From positions 337,799 to 401,798 of the forward strand of contig NMRA01000414.1 of assembly GCA_002633005.1 (NCBI GenBank): a DNA stretch of 64,000 bases. The letters run 5' to 3'. This document shows positions 1-12,800 of this stretch, piece after piece (the stretch's first letter is position 1; each line of letters begins with the position of its first letter). The stretch is from Phoronis australis (lineage: Eukaryota; Phoronida; Phoronidae). A program made the translations under genes and the position numbers. The notes beneath the pieces were generated by a model, which did no database searches, was not told the DNA's origin, and saw nothing but the letters and a program-made list of their open reading frames with translations.

Positions 1-25
1 TCAATGCCGACCAGTGACGTCATTG

Positions 26-58
26 AGGCCGTGTTGTGGTGACTCCACAACACGGCCT
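26..58. repeat. Perfect 14-bp inverted repeat (hairpin)
   Basis: Bases 26-39 (AGGCCGTGTTGTGG) are the exact reverse complement of 45-58, with a 5-base spacer (TGACT). This could be the end of a transposable element cut by the window edge, or a cruciform-forming palindrome. Nothing near it identifies a host element. Confidence 0.8.
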
Positions 59-2657
59 TATCAGCTGATTCGATATACAGCATTATATACTTCTTGTATT
101 TTACATAATTTGAATGAAATTATGACTGAAAGGGCAGTGAATGGGCCTCTCTGCAAAAAAGCATGACCTCTGATTTCGTCCCTAGTTTTCCTGACGATTT
201 GTGCGGAGTAGTTTACGTTAAAGCATCTTTGGTTAAAGGCATGAAATGATGTCGCGAGGGTGACAAACTTCTAACAACTCTCGTCTTCATTTTTCCAGAG
301 AATTTATTGATTCATCAGAAAAAAAAATGTTTTTTAACCATTTGCATTCTGAGACATTGTTCAAGCGAGTGTTATTTGTCGATAGCTTGGAAAAGGTTTT
401 AATGTTTAAAATGCTATTCGATTTTTTGGTCCAGATACAAACACAGCTTTTGTGAATGACTTGCTGGGGTGCAAATGGTGAAAACGAGGCAAGGTATTTG
501 TATTACACAATACCGTCAAATCATCACCAGCTATGGTTATTGGTTTACTGTTAGAGGTCAGTAAATAGGTTGCACCGATTTTCTATGTAATGTTTTTGTT
601 TTTAGAAATGCTTCAAGCTTTGTTAGGTATCCATGCTGGCTGTAGAATTGGTAGAAACATAAGGACGTGTTATGTAATCTCGTAGTGCAAATCAAAGGCT
701 ACGTTTTCTATTGATTTTCTGAAATTTAATCAGTAGACGTGTTATCAAATTCAAGATATGGGCATTGTTATTGAAAACTTACAAGACGGCATAAAAATAA
801 GAAACAGTCCAAACGAAATATTAAAAGTAACAAGCAAATCGAAAATAATTGTTTCGAACTCGTCATTATGAGATACAACAGTACATTAAGCCTTAAGTAA
901 AATATACAACTTTACGTACAGTGAGAACACAGGTAAACTGAGGACGACAAGGATACCTCGTGCAGTACATTAGCTAAATCAATTTTTAATATCAAGTAGT
1001 TCGTTTCATAATATAGCGCGGGATTCTGCGACATATGAGTGCTCTTGTGAACCGCTTTATGGCGTGTGCTCCAAAATGCAGGGAGAGCGTTTGGAATAAG
1101 CAGTTTTGGTGTTGTGTGCCTTTGGTGAAACAGGCTCGATTATCTCATTTGTTTAGATACTGGAACTCAAGTCATAAAAATCTGCAATTTTTGGGGTCAG
1201 CATATGTGCTTATATCGTAGTAACAGAAGCTATTCGGTATTGGTCCGCACGTTGAAATATTCACGGAGGACAAGATGTATCCGGAGGACACAACTGTTTG
1301 CATAAAGGTAGAACAATATTCTCAAAAATAAACGCGTCGACGCTAAAATTCCGATATCAAATAACACATGTCTTTGCTCACGAGATGTTTGCGCAACGGC
1401 TAAACAAATTTTGTTTGAATGTTCGAAGGTAACCACGACAAACGTGGAGCAAAAGTGCCAAGTTTTTTTAGGTCATAATTTGGTTCTATTTTAAGTAGAA
1501 AAAATAATGTAAATCGATTGCTAAATTTCATTCAAAGCCAGGTTTAAAACCTGTTATTATGACGACGATAATGTTTTGTGGGGTGAGGCAGTAATACTAA
1601 TTCCACGCGACTAATTCTCGATCTTCGACCTAAATTTCAAGCATAGGCGGATTTAGAAAGGGTGGGTCGTGAAAGGTTGCCTCTTGGAAATTTTGTTGTG
1701 GTCGGCCCCACTCGCGATAACCCTCATTCTCCAGTGTGAAATTGGCGATTTAGCCGATGTCAGTGGGTGAAGGGTCCGCGACGGTGTAATATTTTAGTTT
1801 CTTTTGAGTGCATTTAGAGCGACAGCGTTAGCCTCGACCGGTGTTACGTAGAAGAATTTACATGGTTTTGTTAAGACAGACATGAACTGCACGGTACCCA
1901 TTAAAAGCTACATTTTCTTGGTATTATTCTATCTTTTTCTATCCAAAGACACGAAATTTTGATTTAGACAGGAGCGGACACAGGATTTTTTTAAAAGGGG
2001 GGCTTGAATCAAGTATCTTTTAAAAAGGGGAATCCAAGTCAACAACTTGAAATTTCTACGTGTAATGTCACTAAAATCAAGGGAAAATAGGGGTCCAGAG
2101 CCCCTTGACCCCTCGTGAACTCGTCTATGTGAGACCACTTGCCGCTATAAGTATAAAATTGGTTTCGGCTTGTTTCTTACTCAGATAAGACACATTTTTT
2201 GGCTTTAACCAAATAAATAACAGACGGAATTTATTGTTCCTTGAGACGCTGGTCGGCGCATAAAATGATACGCCGTGACACGGCAATTTGTTGAGCGTGA
2301 TCGCAGTCAAAGAACTGTCAGTCCTTTCGAGGTGTTGAAATCACTTCCAATTTGACAAAGGAATATTTAAGAACAAATTTATTACAGTAAATGGTCAAAG
2401 TCAACAGTGGCTTTTGTGATGGAAGGCGAGTTCGTTGCTGCTTTCAAAGACGCACTTTTTCTATACGTACGTGATACCAATTGAGACAAACTGGATGTTG
2501 ATTGTATACCTGGGAATGAATGTAGGCAGCGTTTGAAGCATTTTGAGAGGAATTTAGTAGCGATAACCCACTCGTCTACTTTGATTCTGATCTTCCAAAC
2601 ACAGCTAGACAGAAGAAACGACTTTCAAGTCTTAAAAACATAACACTGATTTAGTTT

Positions 2658-2662
2658 AAAAA
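2658..2662 (-). terminator. Pol III T5 terminator of tRNA-Leu
   Basis: On the minus strand a run of five T residues begins four bases after the tRNA 3' end, the usual RNA polymerase III stop signal. Confidence 0.85.
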
Positions 2663-2666
2663 GCTT

Positions 2667-2749
2667 GTCAGGAGTGGGATTCGAACCCACGCCTGGAGAA
2701 CCAGACTGCGACCTGAACGCAGCGCCTTAGACCGCTCGGCCATCCTGAC
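2667..2749 (-). tRNA. tRNA-Leu, anticodon CAG
   Basis: On the minus strand the 83-nt sequence folds as a class II tRNA. The 7-bp acceptor stem is GTCAGGA pairing with TCCTGAC. The A box TGGCCGAGCGG and the B box GGTTCGAATCC are intact. The anticodon stem CTGCG/CGCAG carries loop TTCAGGT, so the anticodon is CAG (complement of 2713-2715), reading CTG leucine codons. The long variable arm is typical of tRNA-Leu. No intron is present. All stems pair, so this looks like a functional gene rather than a SINE relic. Confidence 0.96.
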
Positions 2750-2805
2750 TCAGTTAAAAGAGATCGCATACTACTTAACCTAGTACGCGGGAAGATGGAG
2801 ACCGG

Positions 2806-2819
2806 GGGGGGGGGGGGGN
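2806..2819. repeat. Poly-G run ending in an N
   Basis: A G homopolymer of about 13 bases is followed by an undetermined base at 2819. The true length is likely uncertain because such runs are hard to sequence. Confidence 0.85.
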
Positions 2820-5116
2820 TGTCCGTGTCCACTTTCTGCCCGACGGTCTTTCTTGGTTATCATTTCAAAGAATCACAAAGTTGTTAACAACCTCTACTGT
2901 TTATCTTTGCCCACGAAACAGTGTTTACCAGGAGACAGGAGATTTGCCATTGTTATGGCGGCCAGGGGTACTAGAAGAGGGCTGCAGGGGGGATGCAGGC
3001 CATTCCAGGCCCCGGCAGTCCTCACTCCTTACTCGGCTTTATGGTGGGTCTGCCCTTCGCTCATTTATCCCGTTATGTTATATCTATTAATCTTTTTTCG
3101 TCGTAAACCTACCTTTCTCGTTTATGTTATAGTAACTTATAGCTCACGGGATTATTGGACAGTAAAATCATCTTGGAAACTATTCATAAGCTGCCGTTTT
3201 CAGACGGTTTATTTGACTCCGAACCGTGTTTGGATATCAAAATGAAGCTGGCAAATAAAAAGGAGTATTTTAGAGTCTTTCTTTGATTAGAACCGAGTTA
3301 GCGTGTTGAAGTACATTTTTTGAAAATTGAAATATTTAAGCGTATATCTGTAAAGCTAAAACAGGCGGTTCGCCGGCCGGGCTCAGATTTGGAGTAGGCG
3401 ATCACTGAAACTAAGCTTTCCTCAATCTCGAATTGCTGGCTTATGGCCCTTGGAATTTGCCAATTCTTTTGCGCGCACGGCAGTATTAATGAAGCAGAGA
3501 CTGTGGACCACTTTCTATTTTTATGTTACGCAACATTTCTTGTCCGTTGTCATAATGTCAAAATTCGAAAATCTATCAAATAAATGCTCTTTTTAAGCTA
3601 TGGAAATTTAAAACTCGCCCTCAGTGTTTACAATCATCGTGTTTATGATGGGCAATTCCTCATTTGAGTACCCAATTTAATCTCCAGAGAACGTAGCATC
3701 AGCTGAAACTGGATGTTTTCCTTTTACACAACGGCGGATTTTAAGGTTAGCAACCAGTCTGAGTTGCATAAACTCGATTGGTGGGGGCGGTGCCAACGTA
3801 GGGTGTTTTCATAGCTGATTGGTTCGGGTGTGATTTTTGAGAATTTGTGCGGGGGTACAGTATATCAGTTAATCGTACAATTTCTCAAAAAATTCGCCTT
3901 TGAATGTGCGAGCTGAAGTGGAGCTGGATTTCCTTATCTCAGCAACGCCGGGACTGACTGCCTCACTAAAGCATGCCATGCCTGAGGTACGGTTGACTCA
4001 CGGCCGGCCGGGGGGACCGGGTCCCGGCTAACTCTACTCAAAACCGCACTTTTTGCCTTTGGAATCCCAGTCGCTAAGTTGCTACCAAACTAGCTTAGAT
4101 GTGTTTAAGTAGTTTTGGAAATGAAAAGAATTTCGATTTAGTTTCCACGACATATATTCGTTTGGCAGATCTCAGGTCGTCCGACTTGTGAGGGAGTCTC
4201 AGTCGCCACCCTGACCTAGCGACTGACAGCAAAAAATGAGCAGTGCCGTAATGTTGGCCTGCATCCAATTTTCTAGGAAACGAATTTCATTTGCTAGCTT
4301 CACATTTCCTTGTTTACTTTGAAGTGATAGCTGACAGGTGTTTGTCGTCACACAAAAGAGTTACTGATCTAGCAATGCCGACTACACATGCCGCTGCTTC
4401 GTTTTCCGTCATGAAGAGTGAAAATTGTCGAAAATTCATAGCTCATTTTCTTAACGAAAAGTTACTAAGTCACACATAATATATTTTAAATCTTTTCTTC
4501 CCAAATTGAGTTTAATCCCAAACCGATAATCGAGGGTATCACTGTCAAAAAATGAACAGTGTTTGAAAAGTCGGGTCATTTTTTGTTGGGCCAAAATGGG
4601 ACAGTTTCACATGAATTGCACATGATCTCTCTAGAAAAATTTCGTAACTAGCATATTAAGTGATTTAGTGTTGATAAACCTACTTTATAATCTTTGCAGC
4701 CTTAAAAGACGTAAATTTAAAAATGACTAAAATAACCCTTTCACCAACCGAATGTTTCTGTCTGGTGAAGATTTGAGGAGTCGACTTGCGCCGATTCATT
4801 ACTATTGTAAAGATTTACTGCGTCTAATTAGGACTATCTCTTTTCGATGAATTGCCTTTATACGAAACGACAGTTCAGCATTTATAAAGTTCGCCAAAAT
4901 TGAGTCCCCTGGCCTAACCTGCCGGAAAATATGATGTTTGATCCGTCGACCACAATTTTAGTTTTTGGGTTTGTGTAGCAAAGTGTCGGTCTCACTTCCT
5001 GAACACTAGTATCTTTTCTGTTCCGCGGGTTTATGTTTCCTATGCGGTGTGTTGTGAGATAATTCCCAATAAAACCAAAAAGCACAGTTGGTTGTCTGTA
5101 TTTTTTGAAAGTCGAG

Positions 5117-5278
5117 TCGGTGGTTCTATATTTTTCGAATTGCTCACTTTTTGTTCAAAAACGAAAACCCACCTGAGTCGCTAGGTAAATTATGGCTTTT
5201 CAAACCTAATACTTATCCTTGCCGCGCTCGGTGGTTCTATATTTTTCGAATTGCTCACTTTTTGTTCAAAAACGAAAA
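5117..5278. repeat. 51-bp exact direct repeat, 111-bp offset
   Basis: Bases 5117-5167 and 5228-5278 are identical over 51 bp, starting TCGGTGGTTCTATATTTTTC. The 60 bp between the copies is unrelated. Identity without divergence suggests a recent local duplication or two ends of a young insertion. Confidence 0.9.
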
Positions 5279-7562
5279 TGGTGGCTAACAAACTACCTGT
5301 ACTACAAGACAAGGGGATTTCTTCCAATGCACATCGCGTGAACAAACATATTATGTAAACCTGGACATCCTCATATTTTACGTGTCGGCAGCTGGACTAC
5401 AGGGGGCGAACGGTGCACGTTTGATAAATCTGTTTGTTTTGATCAAACCGGAACATCAGACGTTACCGTGGGTAACGTATGAGTATACAGGTTCATTTAT
5501 TTCTCACGATACTAAAAGTCAGACGAACTCAAAACTTAGCTCGCGTGAGCTGGTGAGTGAAAATAAGAAAAACATTCCCTTTTTATTTTTTATCAATGGT
5601 GTAATAACCGTACGTGCTTTTTCTGTACTTTGTCTTCAATATGAGGATGTTATTGAAGTTGTATAATCATTATACAAATAAACGTTTCCTGGCCCCTTAT
5701 GCCGGAGGCTAATTCCATTTTATGTATCAGTCGTGACGGACTTCGTCGGTTTATTTCGCTTGCATTCATTGGTTCTGACGCTTTTGGGACTGTACCAGTT
5801 ATGAAAACGTCATAGGTCTACTTGTAATTAAAAACCATCCTCCGTCGTGATAAATACGAAATGTCGTTGAAGACAAAAATATTCGATACTACTTGTACTC
5901 ATGGACAAACAACAGTTGGGCGTCAATACATGCGTCAATCACTGAGGAAGTTGCGAAAGCCTCACAATCACTACAGTTTATCTCATTGACGCTGCTTGAT
6001 GTTATTAGTGATTTCGCAACAGAAGCGAGTCTTTTGAATTTCGCAACCCCACGACTCGGCACTCTGTCCTTTGACCTGCTGTTACCATAACAGTGACCCC
6101 GAATATCCCATATACTCAAATGTCATTTGCGCTTGAAACGTAACGTCACCTCCCTTTTTGCATATTTGACATGAATGAACTTAGCCAATTCTAGATTACT
6201 CATCACCGTAGTAATTATTTGACTATGGTGACGTCCACGTTCATTGTGTCTGTAAAACTTAGTGTTACCGTAAGTTGTGTGAAGGGAAGGAAGCATGGGA
6301 ATAAAGAATGGCGTCAACTGCCCCAGCTGCAATATATTCAAGCGGATAGTAAGTTTGTGTTTAAATAATAATGGTGTTATATGGGGAAACAGCTGTGTTA
6401 CACCTCCCAGCTTTCTGCTCACCACGGTATTTTTTTACAGTTTGTGGGACCCTTTCCTTGCCTTTCGTGATCCACGTTCTGTTTCCAGGGCCGGTGTGGA
6501 ATTCAATGAAGAGGCTGGGGTTCACGAGCCTCGCGTCGGGGGCGAAAATCAAAGTGGCGGCCTGGGACAAAACTGGTGCGACCAGTACGAGGGGGGTGGG
6601 GGTGGGTGGGGCAGAATTATGACGTCGGATTCAGGGTCAAAGATGGTGAAGTCTGGGGAAGCAGAGTTTAAATTAACGTGTTTATGCCCCTCCCCCCAAT
6701 AACTGCCTCCTCACGGACCTGGTTTCACGTTCATAAAACATACCATAACAGTTGCTTATGCGCTACCTTAAAACGTTGTTCAGACAGTTTAAACAATGGG
6801 GAAGCGTTTCCTTATTATGTTCCAGAGATAAAAATAGGTGACGGGTCACACGTAGGCCTTAAACTTGACAAGACGAGTAAGTACTGCTGCAGGACTATGG
6901 AATTAAAGCCAATCCGTGTTTACGTTTTCTATTTACATTTTGCAACTGCTGGATTAGACTACGTGATATGCATGTGTGTATATTGTTTATTTCAGTAAAC
7001 TAGACCGCCTGCCCTTCTCATAATAAGATACAAAATAAAATTAAGGCAGCAAGAGAGCAAATTAACCTATGTGGAAACTGAACACTCCTTTTAAATGGTA
7101 AATACACAACTTTAGTTCAGTTTTCCCTTCGCATCATGATTATAAATTTGTCTACACTTGGATGGGCCGTCTCTACCTGGGTGTGGGTTTTGACACCGTG
7201 ATTAAGGACGTTTACGTCGGACACGAATTCGACACTCAAACCGCGTTGTAACAAAAACACAATCAAAAGTACAAAGCGTAACCACTGCTTAAACCGATAC
7301 GGGTGAACGAGAAATAATTATTGAAATATTCATACAAAAAAGAGAGTAACACTGTTAATACAATACAATAATATGGTACGTTACCGCCTCAGTTGAGGAC
7401 ATCCGATAATATAAGGAGATGGTAATATTGATACATATAGCAGTTGGTTGAAAATATAGATAACCAAACATACCGCTCTTACCGCATCTGATTTTTCAAA
7501 AAGTCCAGACACCAACCGTGTTATTCTTTTGGCCTAATGGAACGCTGTTATTTCGTTTCAGC

Positions 7563-9858
7563 ATGGAGTTGGTATGGCATGGCGAATTTGAGAAATTATT
7601 CCAGCAGTATTACCCTCATAGTTGGGCCCTCTGGCCTACGTTCGAAGCTCCCAAAGACACTACATGGCGCATTTTCAAAGACAGTGCAAAAGTTAGATTT
7701 TCTTGTCAGGTAAGAGCGTTTTTCTAGCAGTGTTCCATGCTGGTATTTAATAATATTCTGCTGCTCCAGCGGTGGCGACGGCGGGATGATACTGGTTACG
7801 GTAGTAGTAGAAGAGAAATACCTTTATTTGAATATCACAAATTGCATGTGGAATAGAGGCAATTGAATATAATAGTACACGTGATTTACGATATTACATG
7901 AGACTTTTATGAAGTGCTTTCTGTAATAGCTGTAGTTGTAGTTGTAATAGGAATACTTATAGTAGTTACCGTAGTAATAGGGGTGGTAGTGGTTGTGATG
8001 ATGATGGTAATAGTATTTGAAGTAATTGATGGTTAAAAATTTTTAAAAAGACACCACATTGTTAGATGGTTGTCTAGGTTAGGATTTTGGGCATTATTAA
8101 TCTCTGAACTTTCTACAAATTATCTCATCAATAGTTATTTTGTAGGCTAAGGTTATTTGGAAGAATGTTTTTTTGTGTCCCCAAAACAACATTATTCTTC
8201 TGGATAACCCAATACAGCTCTTTTTCAATTTAGATAAATACGTAGTTGTTTACATGACTTGATGACTCGTGCCAAGACTCGGTTGGCATCTATTGTTATG
8301 CTGAGCATAAACAGTAGGATTTTTTTCAAGCAGAAATATTTTATGTGTTCATATACTAGCCTAATCCCAACCTTACGTACTGGTTTATTCATAGGGCTTA
8401 CCATGGATATAAATAACTACTAAAATAAAAAGAATAACTCTAATCGTCAACATTGCTCTCCATGTGCACTGTTTTCTACAGCAATGTGGTCATGGATGGA
8501 CTTCAATGAAAGGCCGGGTGATCTTCTGGTTCTACCTAAACCCACTGACCAACCAAGGTGTGTGCATGTTCAAGTTATATGGACAACAGTGTCAGAGGTG
8601 TCAGAACGGTACATTCGAGTACGCCATGTGGTATCCCGAAGAAGTGGTCAAGGTAGGTCACGTGTAAGCTACCCAGTTGTCCGTCAGGAACTGCGACTGG
8701 TGCAAAGCATCCCTCCACGGCAGTTAAGGCTTGTTTACTGGAAGTCCAGATCCTCTCCAAACAGGACAGTTTTGTTTTTAACTGATTCTCTACCCGCGTC
8801 AGTATGCCAAGTGATAAAACTGGGGTATCTAAGGAGTCCCGAGGGGACACAACTAGTTTTCACTGTACAAATTATTGTGCCATTACGCTAAAACGACGGG
8901 TCCCGTTTCATTTGGTCATGTCTGGAGGGGCTGGGCTGGCCCCTCGGCCGCCTCCCAAATTCGTTAATGGTCTAACATGCACAAATGTGTCACAGTAAAA
9001 AATACTTGAGGACAAGCTTATAACTTGGAGTAGTATTGGTAATAACCACACTAGGTGGTTCTTTAGAGGCGAAAACTGAAGGATCCGTTGAGAAGCAAGG
9101 GAAATAAACATTTACGCACCCTCTTTTCAGTGTCTCCTATACGGGCCTGCTAATGTATTGTCAAATGCTCATTTTCAGAAAAAAATCATGACAGTCACGT
9201 GGATCAGAGCCATAAGTCTGAACTATAAATAGCACAAGCCAGTCATTTGTCTTAAATATTGTGAATTTGCCACCGGCCCAGTTTTCACTTAAAAATACAT
9301 CGAGAGTAAGGCCTAGCTGCTTTGGAAAAATGCTAAAATGCTGAGATTTTTAAAACGGATAAATGTATATAACTGAAACAGTAATCAATGAAATAAATTT
9401 CCGAAGAATATAGTAGCACGCATCCATTTCAAACCTCCCCAATGCTAAAGAAGTCGCTGAAAAGAAATACCATTCAAATGCACAAAGTAAAATCATGTAC
9501 ATTGTGGGTCAAATCAGTTTTTTTTACAATATGAGCTTTGCTGCGTAGAACAAGGTCAAAAAGGAAGTGTTTTAAACAATAAAGTTTATTGGACTACAAA
9601 TAACATGCGAGTTTCAATCCAGGGTCATTTGAAATAGAGACACGCCCCTTTTGTGGGTTTGAAGATGAGATTTCACATTCTCTTTCACTACAGGTCATTG
9701 GAAATGTGTACAATAGAGTGGGACAAATCTATTATGGATTCTATCGTCCACCGCTCAGAATTGACCGACGTGCCGGGAAACCAAGGAACCAGCATAACGC
9801 CTCGCTGTGCCAGGCATGCGCAGACGGGTGGTGCAAGGAAGAATGGACGTTCTCCTAG
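7563..9858 (+). CDS. Receptor-transporting-protein-like 3CxxC zinc-binding protein
   Basis: Three exons, 7563-7709, 8482-8652 and 9694-9858, all phase 0, give 160 aa ending in TAG. The protein shows the zf-3CxxC/RTP layout: CxxC at C48-C51 (CQQC, split by intron 1, followed by GHGWTS), then C86-C89 in KLYGQQCQRC, then H140 and C145-C148 in SLCQACADGWC, ending C153. Known vertebrate RTPs are cytoplasmic chaperones that help odorant, taste and opioid GPCRs reach the surface, and RTP4 is antiviral. RTP1-4 usually end in a transmembrane tail. This protein stops right after the third CxxC and has no hydrophobic tail, so membrane anchoring is doubtful. The ATG follows a splice-like CAG at 7559-7561, so a 5' noncoding exon probably lies upstream. 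Orthology to a specific RTP cannot be claimed. Confidence 0.85.
7795..8030. repeat. Imperfect GTA/GTT trinucleotide-rich tract
   Basis: Intron 1 of the RTP-like gene contains scattered (GTA)n, (GTT)n and (GAT)n runs, densest at about 7925-8030. It looks like a decayed trinucleotide microsatellite. Confidence 0.6.
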
Positions 9859-12800
9859 AGAAACGCATTTGTTGCCTGACTGAGGACTTTAATATTAAGT
9901 TATTAAAATATTTAATAATGTTGATTGTTACGCCGAACCAGGTGCAAATGTCTCTAAAATTTGTAGAGAGGTATACAATAAGTTATCATTCCATTCCACT
10001 CATAAAAACTTGTTATTGTCATAAAAAGACTTCCTGCAGTACTGATATGCTATTGCAATTACCAAACCAATCTCCAAAATCAGATACGACAAGAGCTATT
10101 CTCCTGACCCCATTGAGATTGCAGTAGGCCGAGATTTTAATTCTTCTTGCTCAACTTTGAACTCTAGTCACTGTGGGGTCGGAAAGTTTTTCAAACTCCA
10201 GGGACCAAAATGGCGATACCATGCATGTGGTAACACCCTGTGGCAGACTTCTAAATAAGAGACACCTGCGTGTGGGCCTGACGCTTTTTCCTGAACACGT
10301 TTCGGTGTCATGTTAGTCAAATAACAGACGAGATTTCATGATGATATCTGCCGAAAGTTCAGTACAGATCATACTGACCGCAATTCCAACAAATAATAGA
10401 TCCTGGTCTGTTCCTGTCTGCCAAGCTCATCACAAAATGTGGACGCCTGAGTATATCACCTTTCTATTGTTCTTCGAGTCTAGTTTATCTTTTGAATCAA
10501 CCACTTGACGACAAAACTTTACTCAGCATTGAACAAAGCACTGAAGTTATCAAACGTTCCGTCTTTCGACAAGCAATAATGCCTAAAATCGATCATATCA
10601 TTTTGACTATTTTATGACAAGACTGTTGTAATTAATATTTTTGTCATGGTAACGTCTTGTAGTGCTGTATGATTTTGTTTAATTTATCCATTATCACATT
10701 CCATGAAATTTTGTCAGCGGTGTCTGACTCTAAACTAGCTTATTCATATTTCATGCCTTTGAGACAAATGTGTTTGTAGAACATTCCTATATAATACTGA
10801 TTCGATTTCTGCCTGATGCCCAGTAGGTCGCAATTCTCTTAGAACGAGTCTCGAGCATTCGTGACCTTCACTGTCTTCCAACTTCGTGGTATTCTTTGGC
10901 TGGTTGCATAAAACAGACCCAATTAATAGGGACCTAATTTTGTTTCATAAATTTTAAGCGCATTTGTGGACTTTGTGCACATTTTCTTTTCTTCTACTGT
11001 TTAATTTTCATTGCTACGCGGCGGCGTCAAGTTTTAGCTGTGATACCGGAAGTACGTTGATTTCTTAATGTTATAGCAAATGAATAGAGACGTATCCCTC
11101 CAATACCCTTAATTTCGGGCTTAGGGTCTATTTATTTTAACTTGGCTCAGTTTCAGATGTATTATTAGAAAATGTCAACCAAGCGTACTCAACAAAGTTT
11201 AAAAGTCATCGGATAGGAAAACTCAAAATTAATCAATAAACACAGTCTACAAATGCGCTGAAAATGTAAGGAACATAGTTGAGTCCGTATTGGGACTAGT
11301 GTTTCAAGCAAGCGGCCTTGATTGGTACCTACTTGATTTGGGAACCAAGGTTTCGAAAGACTGCGGAAAAACAGGATGGGAATCAAAATCACAGATCATT
11401 TTAGGTTTACAGATTTGTGGGATGTGGTAAACGGTCAGTCAAATAGACTGAAACCAGCCAATGAAACCAAAGAACATGCATCTACATTTGCAGTCAAAGA
11501 TGGTCCTCAGGAAACGCATATATCCCACAATTTTCTTACCGTAAAAATAACCATTATAGTCCAAAAGGCATATAGCCAAACTATGCATAGCCCATCTTTG
11601 TAAAATAATACATTAATTATACATCTCGTTTTATGACACTATAGTCGCCTTTTTGCCATTTGGTAAGCAATATTGTGAAGTCCAGTTGGTTCACTGGGTT
11701 TGGCGGAGGTTAGTCGAGAACCTATTACGTCATTGAAACATTGAAAGTTTCAGCGACCTCGTTTTACTGATATTATACCTTGTGAGATATTGCAAGTAAC
11801 TGCGATCAAGACTGAATAATGGGAGTATCGTTTGTGTGTTTATGCTGTGTGTGCATGACTGTTAGTATCAAGTCATTTCACAATTAATAATTGTTTTTCG
11901 TGCTTGTGCATATAGCTTTGTTACACTCAACCCGTGCATTTCAATAAATTTGATTTCGCATCATTTAAATTCTTTGTTGCCGTGCTTCGAAGAGCGACAT
12001 TCCTGCAGGGAGATGAACATTAACTGAACACTCCAGCACACGCAAAGGTATTTGACATCTGCCATGCACCCACACACGCCCGACTTCAAAACTCGCTTTG
12101 CCAAAATTCGTGCACAAGTGACATCGCGCCTTAGTTGTAATCCTGTCATCACCTTTACCAAGATTTCTAGGGACGGACTCAAAACATTGTATTCTGGCTG
12201 GTGCATATTGTGTTGGTTTGAGGACGATGTCAAGAATGAATTTGTATAAACACTAAAGTATTTGATGCAATAAATAAGTCCTGCATGGCTACGTAGGCCC
12301 CACTGGCCGGTATGCGTATTCAAGACAGAAAATACACAAACAGCGGGCCGGCGCGCTGTTTAAAAATTGAAAATGCAACCCTAGATCCGTTATTGCCTGT
12401 GCAGAAATTTCCCGTGGAAGAGATTCCGCAGGCACCTGTGCCCGACAACAGCCATGGGGCAAACTGTTTTAAATAATCATATTACGCAAGTTTGTCAGAC
12501 AGCCATTGAGAAGTAACATCTCATTAAAAACCGGTGTGGGCAAACATGGAAATTATCAACCTCTGAGTAAAGACACTGTCAACACGAGGAATGGCACGAC
12601 ACACAACTCAGCTTCCACAACATTCGTGGCCGGGTGTTACATTTCGACCACAACGGCGGAACACCGCGCCCGTGCCGAGAAGACCATAGTGCCCGGGACT
12701 GGCTCCAGTAGAGCCTATGGCCATCCCATGGGCTCTCCATACACCGGGGCTTGATTTCAGACAACATTATGTAACATAATTAGCATTTTGTTTCCAAACA

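Larger units (their letters stand above)
1..2666. other. Intergenic stretch, no gene recognised
   Basis: No exon with flanking splice sites or recognisable protein similarity was found on either strand. Reading frames here are short and of AT-rich, non-coding composition. The only structured element is a perfect hairpin at 26-58, listed separately. Confidence 0.5.
2750..7562. other. Intergenic stretch, no firm gene
   Basis: No gene could be supported. A GC-richer patch at about 6489-6620 follows a good acceptor (GTTTCCAG) and stays open in one frame. It has no recognised domain, and could at most be an upstream exon of the RTP-like gene. A 51-bp exact direct repeat at 5117 and 5228 is listed separately. 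Confidence 0.4.

Noticed and set aside
8484-8891. 135-aa ORF overlapping RTP exon 2 in another frame
   Set aside because: It is out of frame with the conserved 3CxxC sequence and crosses a good donor at 8653. It is a shadow.
11961-12323. 120-aa minus-strand ORF
   Set aside because: There is no recognisable domain or splice context, and the opposite strand is equally open.
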